Assembly (NCBI GenBank): GCA_012295275.1
Contig: CM022670.1
Coordinates: 37,924,751-37,952,250, forward strand
From: Chrysomallon squamiferum
Lineage: Eukaryota; Mollusca; Gastropoda; Neomphalida; Peltospiridae
DNA length: 27,500 bases
Direction of reading: 5' to 3'
Below, in pieces: positions 1-9,341 of this stretch; the first letter of the stretch is position 1, and every line of letters starts with the position of its first letter. The notes below the pieces were generated by a model. That model had not been told where the DNA came from and searched no databases. It saw nothing but the letters and a program-made list of their open reading frames with translations. Made by a program: the position numbers and the translations under genes.

Positions 1-33
1 GACAAACCGCGGTCATAGCTGTGGGCAAAGATA
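1..33 (+). repeat. Dispersed repeat A, copy 1 (truncated by window edge)
   Basis: This 33-base segment matches the reverse complement of 8696-8727 at about 31 positions. The shared core includes CATAGCTGTGGGCAA. In both places an A-rich stretch and then a (GA)n array follow on the same side, as expected for a retroposon 3' end with an A-rich tail that decayed into a microsatellite. The element may continue to the left of the window. The family is not recognised. Confidence 0.6.
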
Positions 34-59
34 GGAAAAAAATTAAGAAAGAAAAAGAT

Positions 60-73
60 AAAAAAAAAAAAAA

Positions 74-148
<75 letters not shown>
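60..148. repeat. Poly-A followed by (AG)n microsatellite
   Basis: An A run at about 60-74 is followed by a short GAGAAG transition and an uninterrupted AG dinucleotide array from 79 to 148. The reading frame through it (Arg-Glu repeats) is an artefact of the dinucleotide repeat. Confidence 0.95.
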
Positions 149-150
<2 letters not shown>

Positions 151-639
151 AACCAAAAAGCGCGGGGGAGGGGAGAAAACAAAGAGAACTAAAAAGTCTG
201 CTTTTATAGAACACTATGAATAAGGGAAAAAATAAAATAAAAAAAGAAGTATAAATTATCCACGAAGAAAAGGAAACGAAACAGACATTGACAGACACAA
301 CGCACATCGGCCAGTACGAGACAGCATACACAAGTCAGGAGAGCTCGCCGCTTAATCATTCTGTTTCAATAAGTCAGCTTATCTTTATGACGAAGACTTG
401 TCAAAGAAACACTTCACAAAAGAGCCCGACGTACGAGAATGGAACGAGTATTAATCAAAATTTGTCGATGCATCCAAAGCAAGCTTTCTGTGTTAAGACT
501 TCACTTCGTTGAATGCGAGCAGAAATTGGGTAAACTGTCCAGAAGAACGGAGCAGTTTTCCCAGACACTTTTTTTAACTTACATTCTGCGGAATGATTCT
601 ATTATGCTAAGTGATATAAATGACAAATATGTTCCATAA
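149..639. other. AT-rich unique sequence, nothing recognised
   Basis: Mixed AT-rich sequence. Short open frames at 288-512 and 439-639 overlap in different phases and show no recognisable protein similarity or splice-site context. Confidence 0.6.
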
Positions 640-938
640 ACTTTAGCCGGCGCTCCTGAAATAACCTCTAATACGACGCGCAACAAAAGAACGTTTTGCG
701 AGAACTGTCGATCAGATGTTAACGGAACGAAACCCCCGGGTTTTTGTCAGGAGACCGATTCCCAGCATCTTAAGTAATTTTTCGGTTTTGTCAGCGAGAG
801 GTTTATTTCATCATCAAGCGTTTGGATCCGAGCAGTGGGGTTGAATGTGACATTGATTTTTGTGTCATATTTTCGCGTTGACGGCTGATTTTGAAAAGAA
901 GAGGAGATTGCGCTGTTGAAGTGTTTGTGACGGATACC
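640..938. promoter_or_regulatory. Less AT-rich, CpG-containing island; possible conserved non-coding element
   Basis: The composition changes from the surrounding simple-sequence DNA to a complex segment with many CpG dinucleotides (CCGGCG, GACGCGC, CCCGGG, TTCGCG) and no microsatellite. It has no sustained reading frame. Several similar islands recur through the window. A regulatory role is inferred from composition only. It could also be an old, decayed transposon. Confidence 0.3.
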
Positions 939-962
939 CGATTGATTGATTGATTGATTGAT
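939..962. repeat. (ATTG)n microsatellite
   Basis: About five tandem ATTG tetranucleotides end the island that begins near 640. Confidence 0.9.
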
Positions 963-1249
963 ACGTCTTGACTGCCGCCTGTAAAACGTTTACACATATT
1001 TTCGCATCAGTTTTTAATTTATCATTTTATTCTAAAGATAACTTAATATCTCAGTATTTCACAGTTCAGTCGTTTCCTTGGTCAAACTCAAATTTGCTTC
1101 AGTGGACCGACCGTGCAAGTCCCATTCTATACAGCCACCTAGTCTACTTCAACAACAACAGCAACAACAACAGCTACTGCTACTATAACTACTATTACCA
1201 CTACTCTACAAGTCTACGACTAATACTAATTCTACTACAACTACTACTG

Positions 1250-1300
1250 TTTTAGTCAAACTACAGTCAGTGTCATATAATTAACACTTTACCATCAACA
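1250..1300 (+). repeat. 65-bp repeat family, solitary unit 1
   Basis: The sequence begins TTTTAGTCAAACTACAGTCA and continues through CATATAATTAACACTTTA. It matches units of the tandem array at 8872-9136 almost base for base on the same strand. Here it is the terminal part of a larger duplicated module. Confidence 0.8.
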
Positions 1301-1425
1301 GTAATATTACAACAACAACAGCTACTGCTACTGTAACTACTATTACTGTAATAGTACTAGTAGTAGTCTTCTACCACTACTCTACAGGTCTACGACTAAT
1401 ACTAATTCTACTACAACTACTACTA

Positions 1426-1469
1426 TTTTAGTCAAACTACAATCAGTGTCATATAATTAACACTTTTAC
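1426..1469 (+). repeat. 65-bp repeat family, solitary unit 2
   Basis: This is a second unit on the same strand, 176 bases downstream of unit 1, differing at a base in CTACAATCAGTG. It ends where an ACT-rich tract resumes, so only the first two thirds of the unit are present. Confidence 0.75.
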
Positions 1470-1560
1470 TACAATAACTACTGCTTCTGTTAATACTGCT
1501 ATTAAACACCTCGTACTACTTCCACAACCACACTATTATACATGCAACTACAACAACAAT

Positions 1561-1993
1561 TGCTAATTCTTCCTCCGCCATCACCACTTCTACTGTGACT
1601 ACAAAGACGTCTTGATAAATTCAGTTTACACATCTTATGTTAACATATTTCATTAAAGACGTTAGTCGTTGACTTCATTTTAGTGAAGATCAACATGTTT
1701 TTTATGTAAAATACTTGACTTATATTCTGACATCTTGCAGAGTGTAACTATTTCGAAAGAGAACCAAGCAAATCCTTTTAACACAGGAACTGGAGATACC
1801 CGATTTCGTTGTACGTTATAAAGAATATATTCTTAAGTGACGTGTGAAAACAAAAAATGAAAATAAAACATCGTCCTTAAACTGAAAATAGTTTTCTCAG
1901 AGACACGAAAGATAAAATAACAAGAAAGATTGGGTCAGTCGATTAAGAGATCTTAACGATAAATTAGGAAAAAAAAAATAATAATGACAAAAT

Positions 1994-1995
<2 letters not shown>
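1561..1995. other. AT-rich unique sequence, nothing recognised
   Basis: No open frame of note, no repeat and no RNA-like structure was recognised before the GA array that begins at 1996. Confidence 0.6.

Positions 1996-2072
<77 letters not shown>
1996..2072. repeat. (GA)n microsatellite
   Basis: Uninterrupted GA dinucleotide array of about 38 units, preceded by an A-rich stretch (1969-1995) as in the array at 60-148. Confidence 0.97.
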
Positions 2073-2076
<4 letters not shown>

Positions 2077-2259
2077 TGAAATGAAATAAAAGGAATGAAT
2101 GACTAACTGAAGAAAGAAATACAAAAATTATTATTCATGATGACCGTGTTGGCAGTAATTTTACTGTTGCTTTATAACGATAAGAGATTACATTTATTAA
2201 ATATAATAACAGCATCACTATCTTTTAGTAACTAACCAAGAAATTATTAGAGCCGTTTT

Positions 2260-2346
2260 TGTTTTCTTTCTTTTTCTTTTTTCCTTATTTTCTTTTATTT
2301 TTATTTATTTATTTATTTATTTATTTAGATTTTGATTTTGATTGAT

Positions 2347-2434
<88 letters not shown>

Positions 2435-2453
2435 ACTTGTTGTTGTTGTTGTA
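2260..2453. repeat. Compound T-rich / (TTTA)n / (ATT)n / (TTG)n microsatellite
   Basis: A T-rich lead-in passes into TTTA tetranucleotides (about 2300-2384, interrupted near 2327-2345). These change by one-base slippage into ATT triplets (about 2380-2433) and then TTG triplets (about 2437-2452). Each array grades into the next, so the tract probably grew by replication slippage. Confidence 0.93.
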
Positions 2454-2580
2454 AATGTTCATGACAACGATTCCTGCGAGAAATGTGTATTTGGTTTACA
2501 AAGCCATTATAAAGATGGGAATGTAAAAAAGTAATATCACGTATTAGAAAAATTTATAATATGGATATGAAATTATATTA

Positions 2581-2790
2581 TTCTTTCTTTTTTTCTCTCT
2601 TTTTTTTTTTTTTACGTCTTTGATTTTTTCTCTTTCCAGTATTACATAATTATATTTGTCTGTCTTTTTGTCTCTAGCCAACCATTTGTCTGTCTGTCTA
2701 TATATATATATATATATATAATCTGACTGTCTCTCTGTATAATGTATCTATCTATCTGCCTGTCTGTCTATTTGTCTATCTACTGTACCT
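2581..2790. repeat. T-rich, TCTG/TCTA and (TA)n low-complexity tract
   Basis: T-rich sequence (2581-2636) is followed by scattered TCTG and TCTA tetranucleotides enclosing a TA run at about 2699-2720. The open frame entering from 2742 begins inside this tract and is not credible as a gene. Confidence 0.85.
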
Positions 2791-3174
2791 CTGAGTTACT
2801 TAACTCGTTCATACACAGAGACATACACAAATCACGCAGACACCAACGTTCTGAAAACAGATGTAAATATATGCTTTATTTGTTTTCCTATAAAACGCAA
2901 CCGACACTTCTTCTAAATCATTTCCCTTCAGACGGAGATAATAACACTCAAATCAAGTCCCTTTCACCATAATTTTAGCTTAAAAACCTGCAGTTTGAAA
3001 CGGCGAAATGAGAGCTGATCCGCCAGGAGACAGTTCAACTACCACCATGCACCCACCCATTCGCCCCGATAAATCGACAGTTAAACGTAACTGGAAAAAT
3101 GTATTGAGAAAAAGAAAAAAAAAAACACCCCAAAACAAAGCAGACGAAAACTGAGGAGAAAGTTCTGTGTAAAA
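2791..3174. other. Unique sequence, nothing recognised
   Basis: Moderately complex sequence with an A-rich patch near 3110-3127. No frame, RNA gene or repeat is supported. Confidence 0.55.
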
Positions 3175-3560
3175 TCATTATTGAGAAACTGATAGCAATA
3201 AAGCCGGAATGATGTAGCGCAAGCGATTAGCCTGCCGGGGAATTATCGGATCAATCTATTTCTCACGCGCTACGGGCAGCGAAGTTCTTCAAAATTCGAA
3301 GATGCGTTTGACGTACGATCAGCGAGGCTCTGGTATTCCCAACGCTATTAACTCGAGCGCGACTCTGCCAAGACGACGAAATTAGCTGAGAGATACATTA
3401 CACCGATTTGCTGCGTCCAACGAAGAAACGCTTCTTTGTATTCCGCGAAATTAGAATTCGAACGGTAACAGAATCTGGTTTGATGTAATCGATGAATGAC
3501 AGCTTACACCGCAGACTGAATCAACTGTTTTATTATCTAATTCTGTGTGACGCTGAATTG
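3175..3560. promoter_or_regulatory. CpG-containing complex island; possible conserved non-coding element
   Basis: Complex sequence rich in CpG (CTCACGCGCTACGGGC, CTCGAGCGCGACTC) with no simple repeats, flanked on both sides by low-complexity DNA. A 7-base inverted pair GTAGCGC (3214-3220) and GCGCTAC (3267-3273) lies inside. Stops occur in all frames, so it is not an exon of useful length. A regulatory role is an inference. Confidence 0.32.
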
Positions 3561-3640
3561 ACTTGATCTCTTTTTTTATTTATTTTATTTTTTTTTTTTT
3601 ATTTATATATATATATTTTTTTTTCTTCTATTTAATTAAC
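3561..3640. repeat. T-rich / TTTA low-complexity tract
   Basis: Runs of T interrupted by single A bases and a short TATATATATA block (about 3605-3616). Confidence 0.85.
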
Positions 3641-4299
3641 AGTTGAAGAACCTTGTGACTGAAACAGGTGACGAAAATAATGTGTTGGTTTGTATCAGTC
3701 ATTGCCAGAGTTGTTCTTGGTGTTGCTGGGTATTGGTACCGATACTGGCCTTTCTTCTACAGATAGTTAATTCCTTTAACAACTGAACTAGCCAGTCCGT
3801 TAATACTAACACAGTAATGGGAAAAGACAATCCATATTTTTTTTTATTAAGACATGAAGACTGACTAATTTTAAAAAATAGCGAGTGTTTGCACATTTCG
3901 AAATAGCTGATTGTATATATTATTTATTCATTCGTTCATTCATTCATATATTTGTTTTATTATTTATCTATTTATTCATCTATTCATTCATTCATTTGGG
4001 TACGGAAGGTCTTGAAATGTTTCTCCATGTATTGTAACGTACTCTGTTATATAACACAGAAGTGAGAAACACGTTTGTTGTTTGGTAGGCTCTGATTGGT
4101 ATTTACCCAGATAGGTTCTGGTGCGACTCTTTGAGGACGTAACTACTACATAACAATAACGTGTGTTCATTATCACACAGAGGCTGGGTTTACCATGAGA
4201 TGGCAGACATCAAACTGTGCAATGAACCGATCCTGGATCCAGTTTCATCTAATTCGTATTGTTTTCAGAAGTTCCTAAAAATACTTTCAACAATGCATT
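3641..4299. other. Unique sequence with an ATTC tetranucleotide patch
   Basis: Mostly unremarkable AT-rich DNA. ATTC/ATTT tetranucleotides cluster at about 3922-4000. Reverse-strand open frames at 3699-3896 and 3988-4176 (65 and 62 residues) have no recognisable motif, signal peptide or splice context. Confidence 0.6.
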
Positions 4300-4305
4300 C
4301 GATAA

Positions 4306-4365
4306 GTATATAAAAAAAATAATAATAATAAAAAAAAAATAAAAAATAAAAAAAAAAAAAAAATC
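4306..4365. repeat. A-rich / AAT low-complexity tract
   Basis: A runs broken by single T bases, including a short AATAATAATA block. Confidence 0.85.
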
Positions 4366-4683
4366 TTCAAAAGTAATGGTGATTTGAAATGGAAACTTCG
4401 ATTCAGTTTTCTGCTGAATATTTATTTTATTTTAATTTTTTTTTTTTTTTGCTGATGTTAATGAAAATATTACTGCAGCTGAGAGCGATCGAGTTAAAAG
4501 CTATCAGATTTCCAAAGACTTTGAAGACAAAAGAGTTTGCGGTCACTGGACTCTGTGCTTTGTTATCTAAACTGTTTCTGGTTACAAATTAATGCAGAAA
4601 TGTTTTGTTTGGATGGTGATAATAAGAACTATTTCAGATGAATGCCAGTATATACTATCTTTATGAAAGTATCAAAGTTGAGT

Positions 4684-4710
4684 TAAAAAAAAAAAAAAAA
4701 AAAAAAAAAA
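4684..4710. repeat. Poly-A tract
   Basis: Single-base A run of about 26 bases. The neighbouring 300 bases on its left hold nothing I can name apart from a T run at 4438-4451. Confidence 0.95.
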
Positions 4711-4829
4711 CGATGTTTAAGACTATAGAAAAGAGTAGTTAAACAATTAATTCTTTTACTATAAATTTAAATTCAAAACCAGAGACAAGTGAAGAAATAA
4801 TTAGAGATGGACAAACAGAGATGTGGGCG

Positions 4830-4937
4830 GTGGATGAATGGCTGGATGGAAAGATGGATGGATGGATGGAAAGATGGATGAATGAATGGATGGATAACTG
4901 GCGGTGAAATAGAGATAAAAAAAAAAAAAAAAAAAAA
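4830..4937. repeat. (GGAT)n tract and poly-A
   Basis: GGAT/GAAT tetranucleotides with interruptions run from about 4830 to 4892, and a pure A run follows at about 4918-4937. Reverse-strand frames reading Ser-Ile-His-Pro repeats come from this tract. Confidence 0.9.
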
Positions 4938-5127
4938 GAAACATTCATTTCTGAACACGAAACACAGTGCATTTATAAAGCGTGAGTGAACTACAAATAC
5001 GAAAACAGAAGCGATTACTTGTTACAGTTTTAGCTGTGTTGAACTAAATTATCTCTGTAATCAGTTATTGTCTGTAAAAAAACCACAGCCGATGACAGAC
5101 AGAAATGATGAAATAATGTCCAGTTCG

Positions 5128-5216
5128 TTAGGGCCAAACACATTGCGTGTAAATTACGTCATACACGCCGATTATCTTTCGGAGAAACGATAATAAATCT
5201 GGCTGTTCCGTGAAAA
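5128..5216. promoter_or_regulatory. Short complex island with CRE-like and GATA-like motifs
   Basis: A compact patch of complex sequence contains TTACGTCA (a cAMP-response-like motif, about 5155-5162) and inverted GATTATC / GATAAT elements around 5171-5194. It stops abruptly at the T tract near 5221. Binding is inferred from motif resemblance only. Confidence 0.25.
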
Positions 5217-5220
5217 CTTG

Positions 5221-5280
5221 TCTTTTTTTTTTTTTTTAAATTAACAATTATAGTTAAAAAAAAAAAAAAAAAAAAAAAAT
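5221..5280. repeat. Poly-T / poly-A inverted pair
   Basis: A T run at about 5223-5237 and an A run at about 5255-5279 are separated by about 17 AT-rich bases. They can pair as a T/A hairpin. No target-site duplication is evident. Confidence 0.85.
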
Positions 5281-5657
5281 AAGAATAAGAAAGGAAAATT
5301 ATCAATAGGACAAACTGTTGGATATAATTTTAAAGCAACATATATTTTTACAACAGATTGGTACGATAAGCTTGAAAATTACAAGAGCAAGTAAGTACTG
5401 CAGACTGTTAAACAAATAAACAGGCTGATGATTTCACTGTTTTATTACTGTTATTCTAATTAGCACGTCTGTCGTGAGCAGGGTTCTGATCCGTTGTGAG
5501 GATTGTGACAACACACTTACCCTGCGTACACCCTACAGCATAATATTTAAAACTTTTGTATACCTGGTTCTCCAGCTGCCTTCTATCCGCCATTTAGACT
5601 CAACGAACTGAAACTGTTTTTATCAGTAACTACTTTTAAATATCGTGTTCTCTCGTC

Positions 5658-5658
<1 letters not shown>
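5281..5658. other. Unique AT-rich sequence, nothing recognised
   Basis: It contains a donor-like AAGTAAGT near 5388 and a mixed segment from 5460 to 5600, but there is no exon to attach them to. Confidence 0.55.

Positions 5659-5715
<57 letters not shown>
5659..5715. repeat. (CA)n microsatellite
   Basis: Uninterrupted AC dinucleotide array of about 28 units. Confidence 0.97.
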
Positions 5716-5719
<4 letters not shown>

Positions 5720-5908
5720 TATATAAAATACTATAGATTCGTTTGAATTCTTAATCACCAATTTCTTTCTTGCGAGTCAAAGACTTCGAATATTATTCAA
5801 GCTTAAATTTTTATTTAAATCTCGCCATTTACGCGTCCTTTTCAAAACTGACATGATACTGCAACAAACAAATGAATCAATATTTCAGTGTCCATTTATT
5901 TCCCATAC

Positions 5909-6184
5909 TGCACTTAATTTCACAAGAGTCTTACACAGAGAGCAAGAATTCATTTTTTTTTTTTTTTTTCTCATGAGGTAAGTTGTTATCCACCATCTTT
6001 GTTGTTGACGAAATGTCAGTGCACGATACCAACAACTAATTTATTTACAAAAACATTATTGTTTCGCGAGCAGATGTTTTCATCTGACACGTGTCTGGTC
6101 AAATAAACAGAGAAAACGCATTAACCGAACGCAAAGAACGACTGGCACGTGCTTGAAACAATACTGTGTTTAGACAAACTGATG
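5909..6184 (+). mobile_element. Dispersed repeat B, copy 1 (unclassified interspersed element)
   Basis: This segment matches the reverse complement of 15200-15466. Over the core at about 5982-6184 I count about five differences. Homology stops sharply just after 6184 and near 5909. The flanks are unrelated, as expected for independent insertions of a mobile element rather than one large duplication. Internal features are a T run (5953-5969), a consensus splice-donor-like GAGGTAAGT (5976-5984), the hairpin CAGATG-TTTT-CATCTG, the palindrome GACACGTGTC and a second CACGTG. It has no coding capacity. Terminal inverted repeats and target-site duplications could not be identified, so the class (SINE, MITE or other) is open. 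Confidence 0.8.
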
Positions 6185-6699
6185 AAATGTGGGTTTGATG
6201 AGGTACAATAAACTATCTGGCACTAATTTTAGATACAGTATTGTCTTTAGATTTAGTATATCCACTTTTTTTATGTTCATAAAGGTATCTTTTTTGTATG
6301 TTTTTTTTTTTTTGTAACGTTTTCTGTAACTGCGCTAACAACGTAAACTGAAAACAGTGAAATAAATTTTGAAATAATCCAATGCATAACCCGAAACAGT
6401 ACTGATTAATACAATATTACTTACTATTAATGACACACTGATGAATATTCAAACTAATTTAATGAGTTAGCTTACAGGTAATATTTAAACTTGTCAACAT
6501 TTTTATATTATGCTCAGCTCATAAATTAAAACACGTACGAAATAGATAAAGAAAGAATTATATACGCAATCTGTTAAATACGGTAGCATCGAAAATAAAA
6601 CCCACTTAAACAAATGCATTCTTCGTGTAGAAAAAGAACAGAAAACTAATTCACGTTTACGTCCATTTTTCTCAAACGTGTGCGAGATCTTTAGCATCA
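6185..6699. other. AT-rich unique sequence, nothing recognised
   Basis: AT-rich with T runs near 6264-6314. A reverse-strand open frame at 6503-6700 (65 residues) has no recognisable features. Confidence 0.6.
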
Positions 6700-6945
6700 C
6701 ACTTTGGCTCTTCGCCTCTCAATCTGGACATAGACAAGATAATCGTTTCGAGTTGTTTTGAAGTTAGACAGTCAACACGTTAATGATTCGCCAGATGTCA
6801 CCCGAAGAGTGAAGACGGCAGCAATTTAATGAAGATCAAAAGCAGAAATATGCACATCGCCATGTCTAATGCTTTTTACCTGACCAGAAATAGCCTGAGT
6901 CGCTCTCGAACAATTAACGCATTAAGGAGGCAGTCTAATGTCAGC
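6700..6945. promoter_or_regulatory. Complex island; possible conserved non-coding element
   Basis: Complex, repeat-free sequence with several homeodomain-like ATTA/TTAAT cores (CGTTAATGATT, AATTAACGCATTAA) and a GATAATC motif, lying between AT-rich filler and the microsatellites from about 7065. Frames are broken. Function is inferred from composition and motif density. Confidence 0.3.
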
Positions 6946-7063
6946 AATCTAATATAATCTAACATGTCTGGTGCTGATAAAAATAACCAACAACCAACCA
7001 AACAAACAAGAGAAAACTGCAACCAGATTGTACGCTGTGTTGTTAGCTTCACGACTGCAGATA

Positions 7064-7076
7064 TTCACATATATAT

Positions 7077-7115
<39 letters not shown>

Positions 7116-7165
7116 CATATATATATATACATATATATACATATAAATACATATAAAGAACATAC
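7064..7165. repeat. Compound (TA)n/(CA)n/(CATA)n microsatellite
   Basis: TA and ATAC repeats flank a (CA) run at about 7081-7106. The open frames on both strands here are cyclic His-Thr or Tyr-Ile strings. Confidence 0.92.
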
Positions 7166-7170
7166 ATGTA

Positions 7171-7356
7171 ACGTCGTCCGACTTCGGAGTGCGGGCGAAT
7201 GGGTGTCATACGTTCGAGTCTCGTCAGCGGCATCTGACGGGGTTTGTCAGGTCGTGATTGAACTTTGTCCTCCTGCGCCAGTGCGTTCCCGAAATATAAT
7301 CGATGTGCAGAGTCTATCCAGACTTACATACGACAGAGAATATTCAAAATCCTAAA
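7171..7356 (+). mobile_element. Candidate tRNA-Arg-derived SINE fragment (5' truncated)
   Basis: CGTCCGACTTCGGA at 7175-7188 resembles the anticodon arm and loop of tRNA-Arg(TCG). GTTCGAGTC at 7212-7220 is a B-box / T-arm match at a plausible distance downstream. The 3' strand of the anticodon stem is not complementary and the left half with the A box is not recognisable, so this is not a functional tRNA. About 135 bases of unrelated CpG-containing sequence follow and end at a (CA)n run. This is consistent with a SINE having a tRNA head, a body and a simple-repeat tail. Octopus SINEs of tRNA-Arg origin are known. Membership of one of those families is inferred. Confidence 0.5.
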
Positions 7357-7383
7357 CCACACACACACACACACACACACACA
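7357..7383. repeat. (CA)n microsatellite at the 3' end of the SINE-like fragment
   Basis: A CA array of about 13 units abuts the fragment and may have grown from its tail. Confidence 0.92.
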
Positions 7384-7522
7384 TACATTTATACACTTGA
7401 TGTGAACTAAACAACACACATATATACATTTCATCATTAACTGCTACAAACAAAATTTGGGACATCAACTCTAACAACAAAAAAAAAAAAAAAACCATCA
7501 TCTCTAACAGAGATCAGAGAGT

Positions 7523-7862
7523 TTGAAGAACCGACCTCAGCATTTCCTGTAAAAAGATTTAGAAGAGTCAAACAAACATCGCTTTCCTTTCTCGTTACTA
7601 ATTCATTACCAGCGGAGAGGTGAACGCCGACAGAGACCGGACGAATGTGACCCTCGCAAGCAGACGACAGCTCTAAGTAATCAGTGTACAGCCGCTAATC
7701 CCGATGCGTGATTATCGAGAAATGAATAAATCTTACAGCGAGGTTCCTCTGTTCCTGTCTTTTGTAGCTCGGCCGTTTTATCTCGGACTAATGTATTGCC
7801 TGCTCGCTTTCATTAAAACACAGCGATATCTGTGCATGTTACAGGTCTGTTCAGGATTTCAA
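7523..7862. promoter_or_regulatory. CpG-containing island with homeodomain-type motifs
   Basis: Repeat-free, complex segment. It includes a bicoid-class TAATCC core (7696-7701) in a CpG context, GATTATC nearby and several TAAT cores. It starts after an A run (about 7480-7494) and ends at an A-rich stretch near 7866. Frames are interrupted by stops. A conserved enhancer is a plausible but untested reading. Confidence 0.35.
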
Positions 7863-7865
7863 TGA

Positions 7866-8000
7866 AAAAAAAACACCCAACAACATATAATAATAAATAA
7901 TAATAATAATAATCCAGAAATGTCATCACTTTAGTCTGACAGATCTTTTGTTCTTCTTCTTGTTGTTGTTTCCTTTAGACTGTTTTTTTTTTTTTTTTTT
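7866..8000. repeat. A-rich, (ATA)n and poly-T simple sequence
   Basis: An A run (7866-7873), ATA triplets at about 7888-7912 and a T run at about 7983-8000, separated by short TTC/TTG patches. Confidence 0.85.
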
Positions 8001-8149
8001 GAGGTAACCTCTTTACGTGCACGGTTAGCTTTCTATGGTGTTTTGTTCGATGAATAGATGAAAAGCAATCATGCTGTGAAAATGCAATTTTTTTTTCAGG
8101 ACAATAGAGCTACTAAGGTGAAATAGTTTTGCAGCCATCATCAACGTAA

Positions 8150-8157
8150 TGACGTCA
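8150..8157. promoter_or_regulatory. Full palindromic CRE motif TGACGTCA
   Basis: An exact 8-base CREB/ATF consensus palindrome lies in otherwise ordinary sequence. Another exact copy lies at 25720-25727. A single motif match proves no activity. Confidence 0.35.
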
Positions 8158-8223
8158 TCAGCGGTTTGTGTGAAAGGTGGATATAATAATAGAAATGGAG
8201 ATACGGTGTTTGTAGTACAGTTG

Positions 8224-8446
8224 TAAAGTACTAGTACTACTTCTACTATTAGACGAACTAGTAGTAGTAATTGTAGTGTAGTACTCATAGAATTAGTAAT
8301 AGAAACTGAAGTAGTAAAAGTAGTAGTAACAGAATTGCTGTAGTAACACCAGATTTAGTAGTAGTATTAAAAGTAATAGTAGTAAATTAATAGTAGTAAT
8401 AGTAGTAGTAGTAGTAGTAGTAGTAGTAGCAGCAGCAGCAGCAGCA
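8224..8446. repeat. (TAG)n / (GTA)n / (GCA)n trinucleotide-rich tract
   Basis: TAGTAG and ACTACT triplets with interruptions grow into a pure GTA array near 8399-8430 and then a GCA array near 8430-8446. Reverse-strand frames through it read Ala or Thr strings. Confidence 0.9.
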
Positions 8447-8551
8447 TGAGGATAAGACCAATACATTAATTTCTCCCTCAAGAAATATATAGGATATATT
8501 TGTAATTATTACAAAAACATTGCTTTTTTTGATATTCCTTTTGGAAATCTC

Positions 8552-8695
8552 TCTCTCTCTATAATTATATATTCTCTTTTCTCTCTCTCTCTCCATCTCC
8601 ATCTCTCTCTCTCTCTCTCACTCTTCAATTTTTCTCTTTTCTTATTCTTTTTTTCACTTTTCACTTTTTTTTATTTTTTATTTTTTTTATTCTCG
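8552..8695. repeat. CT-rich and T-rich tract next to dispersed repeat A
   Basis: CT dinucleotide blocks at about 8552-8561, 8580-8593 and 8603-8619 are followed by T-rich sequence to 8690. On the reverse strand this reads as an A-rich region leading into GA repeats, the same order as at 33-148. Confidence 0.88.
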
Positions 8696-8727
8696 TATCT
8701 TGCCCACAGCTATGGCCGCTGTTTGTC
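8696..8727 (-). repeat. Dispersed repeat A, copy 2
   Basis: Read on the reverse strand this is GACAAACAGCGGCCATAGCT followed by GTGGGCAAGATA. It differs from positions 1-33 at only two or three sites, including one length difference. Because the other copy starts at the window edge, the upstream extent of the shared element cannot be judged. Confidence 0.6.
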
Positions 8728-8871
8728 ATTTTCCTCTGTGGAATTTAATTTAATTATCGCTCGTTTTAGATTGTGTTAAGATTTATCGTAATTTTCAGGA
8801 ACAGAGTAAAACAAAATATAATTATATAATAATAAACTAAATATGTGATTCATCAGCTTAGTAATATTATA

Positions 8872-9136
8872 TTTTAGTCAAACTACAGGTCAATGACACA
8901 TAGTTAACACTTTATCATCAACTAAGTCATACTATATTTTAGTCAAACTACAGTCAGTGTCATATAATTAACACTTTATCATCAACTAAGTCATACTACA
9001 TTTTAGTCAAACTGCAGGTTAATGTCATATAATTAACACTTTATCATCAACTAAGTCATACTACATTTTAGTCAAACTGCAGGTCAGTGTCATATAATTA
9101 ACACTTTATCATTAACTAAGTAATACTACATTTTAG
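8872..9136 (+). repeat. Satellite-like tandem array, unit about 65 bp, four units plus a stub
   Basis: Units begin with TTTTAGTCAAAC at 8872, 8937, 9001 and 9066. A fifth start at 9131 is cut off after TTTTAGTC by a CT microsatellite. Spacing is 65, 64, 65 and 65 bases. The units differ at scattered sites. Partial units of the same family occur at 1250 and 1426, so the sequence is dispersed as well as tandem. The family is not recognised. Confidence 0.92.

Positions 9137-9341
<205 letters not shown>

Larger units (their letters stand above)
1150..1560. repeat. ACT/AAC trinucleotide-rich tract with a tandemly duplicated module
   Basis: The segment is built of ACT, AAC and GCT triplets. A module that starts with GCTACTGCTAC occurs at 1173 and again at 1321. 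Each copy runs through ACGACTAATACTAATTCTAC and ends in one unit of the 65-bp repeat family. The second copy carries about 28 extra bases near 1344-1371, including AGTACTAGTAGTAGT. The frame open at 968-1255 is low-complexity Asn/Tyr/Leu and is not convincing as protein. Confidence 0.8.

Noticed and set aside
5221-5280. Inverted poly-T/poly-A as ends of a processed insertion
   Set aside because: The 17-base centre is too short to be an insert and no duplicated target site is visible.
7171-7245. A functional tRNA-Arg gene
   Set aside because: The anticodon stem does not close, no A box or acceptor stem is recognisable and no T-run terminator sits at the right place. A SINE remnant fits better.
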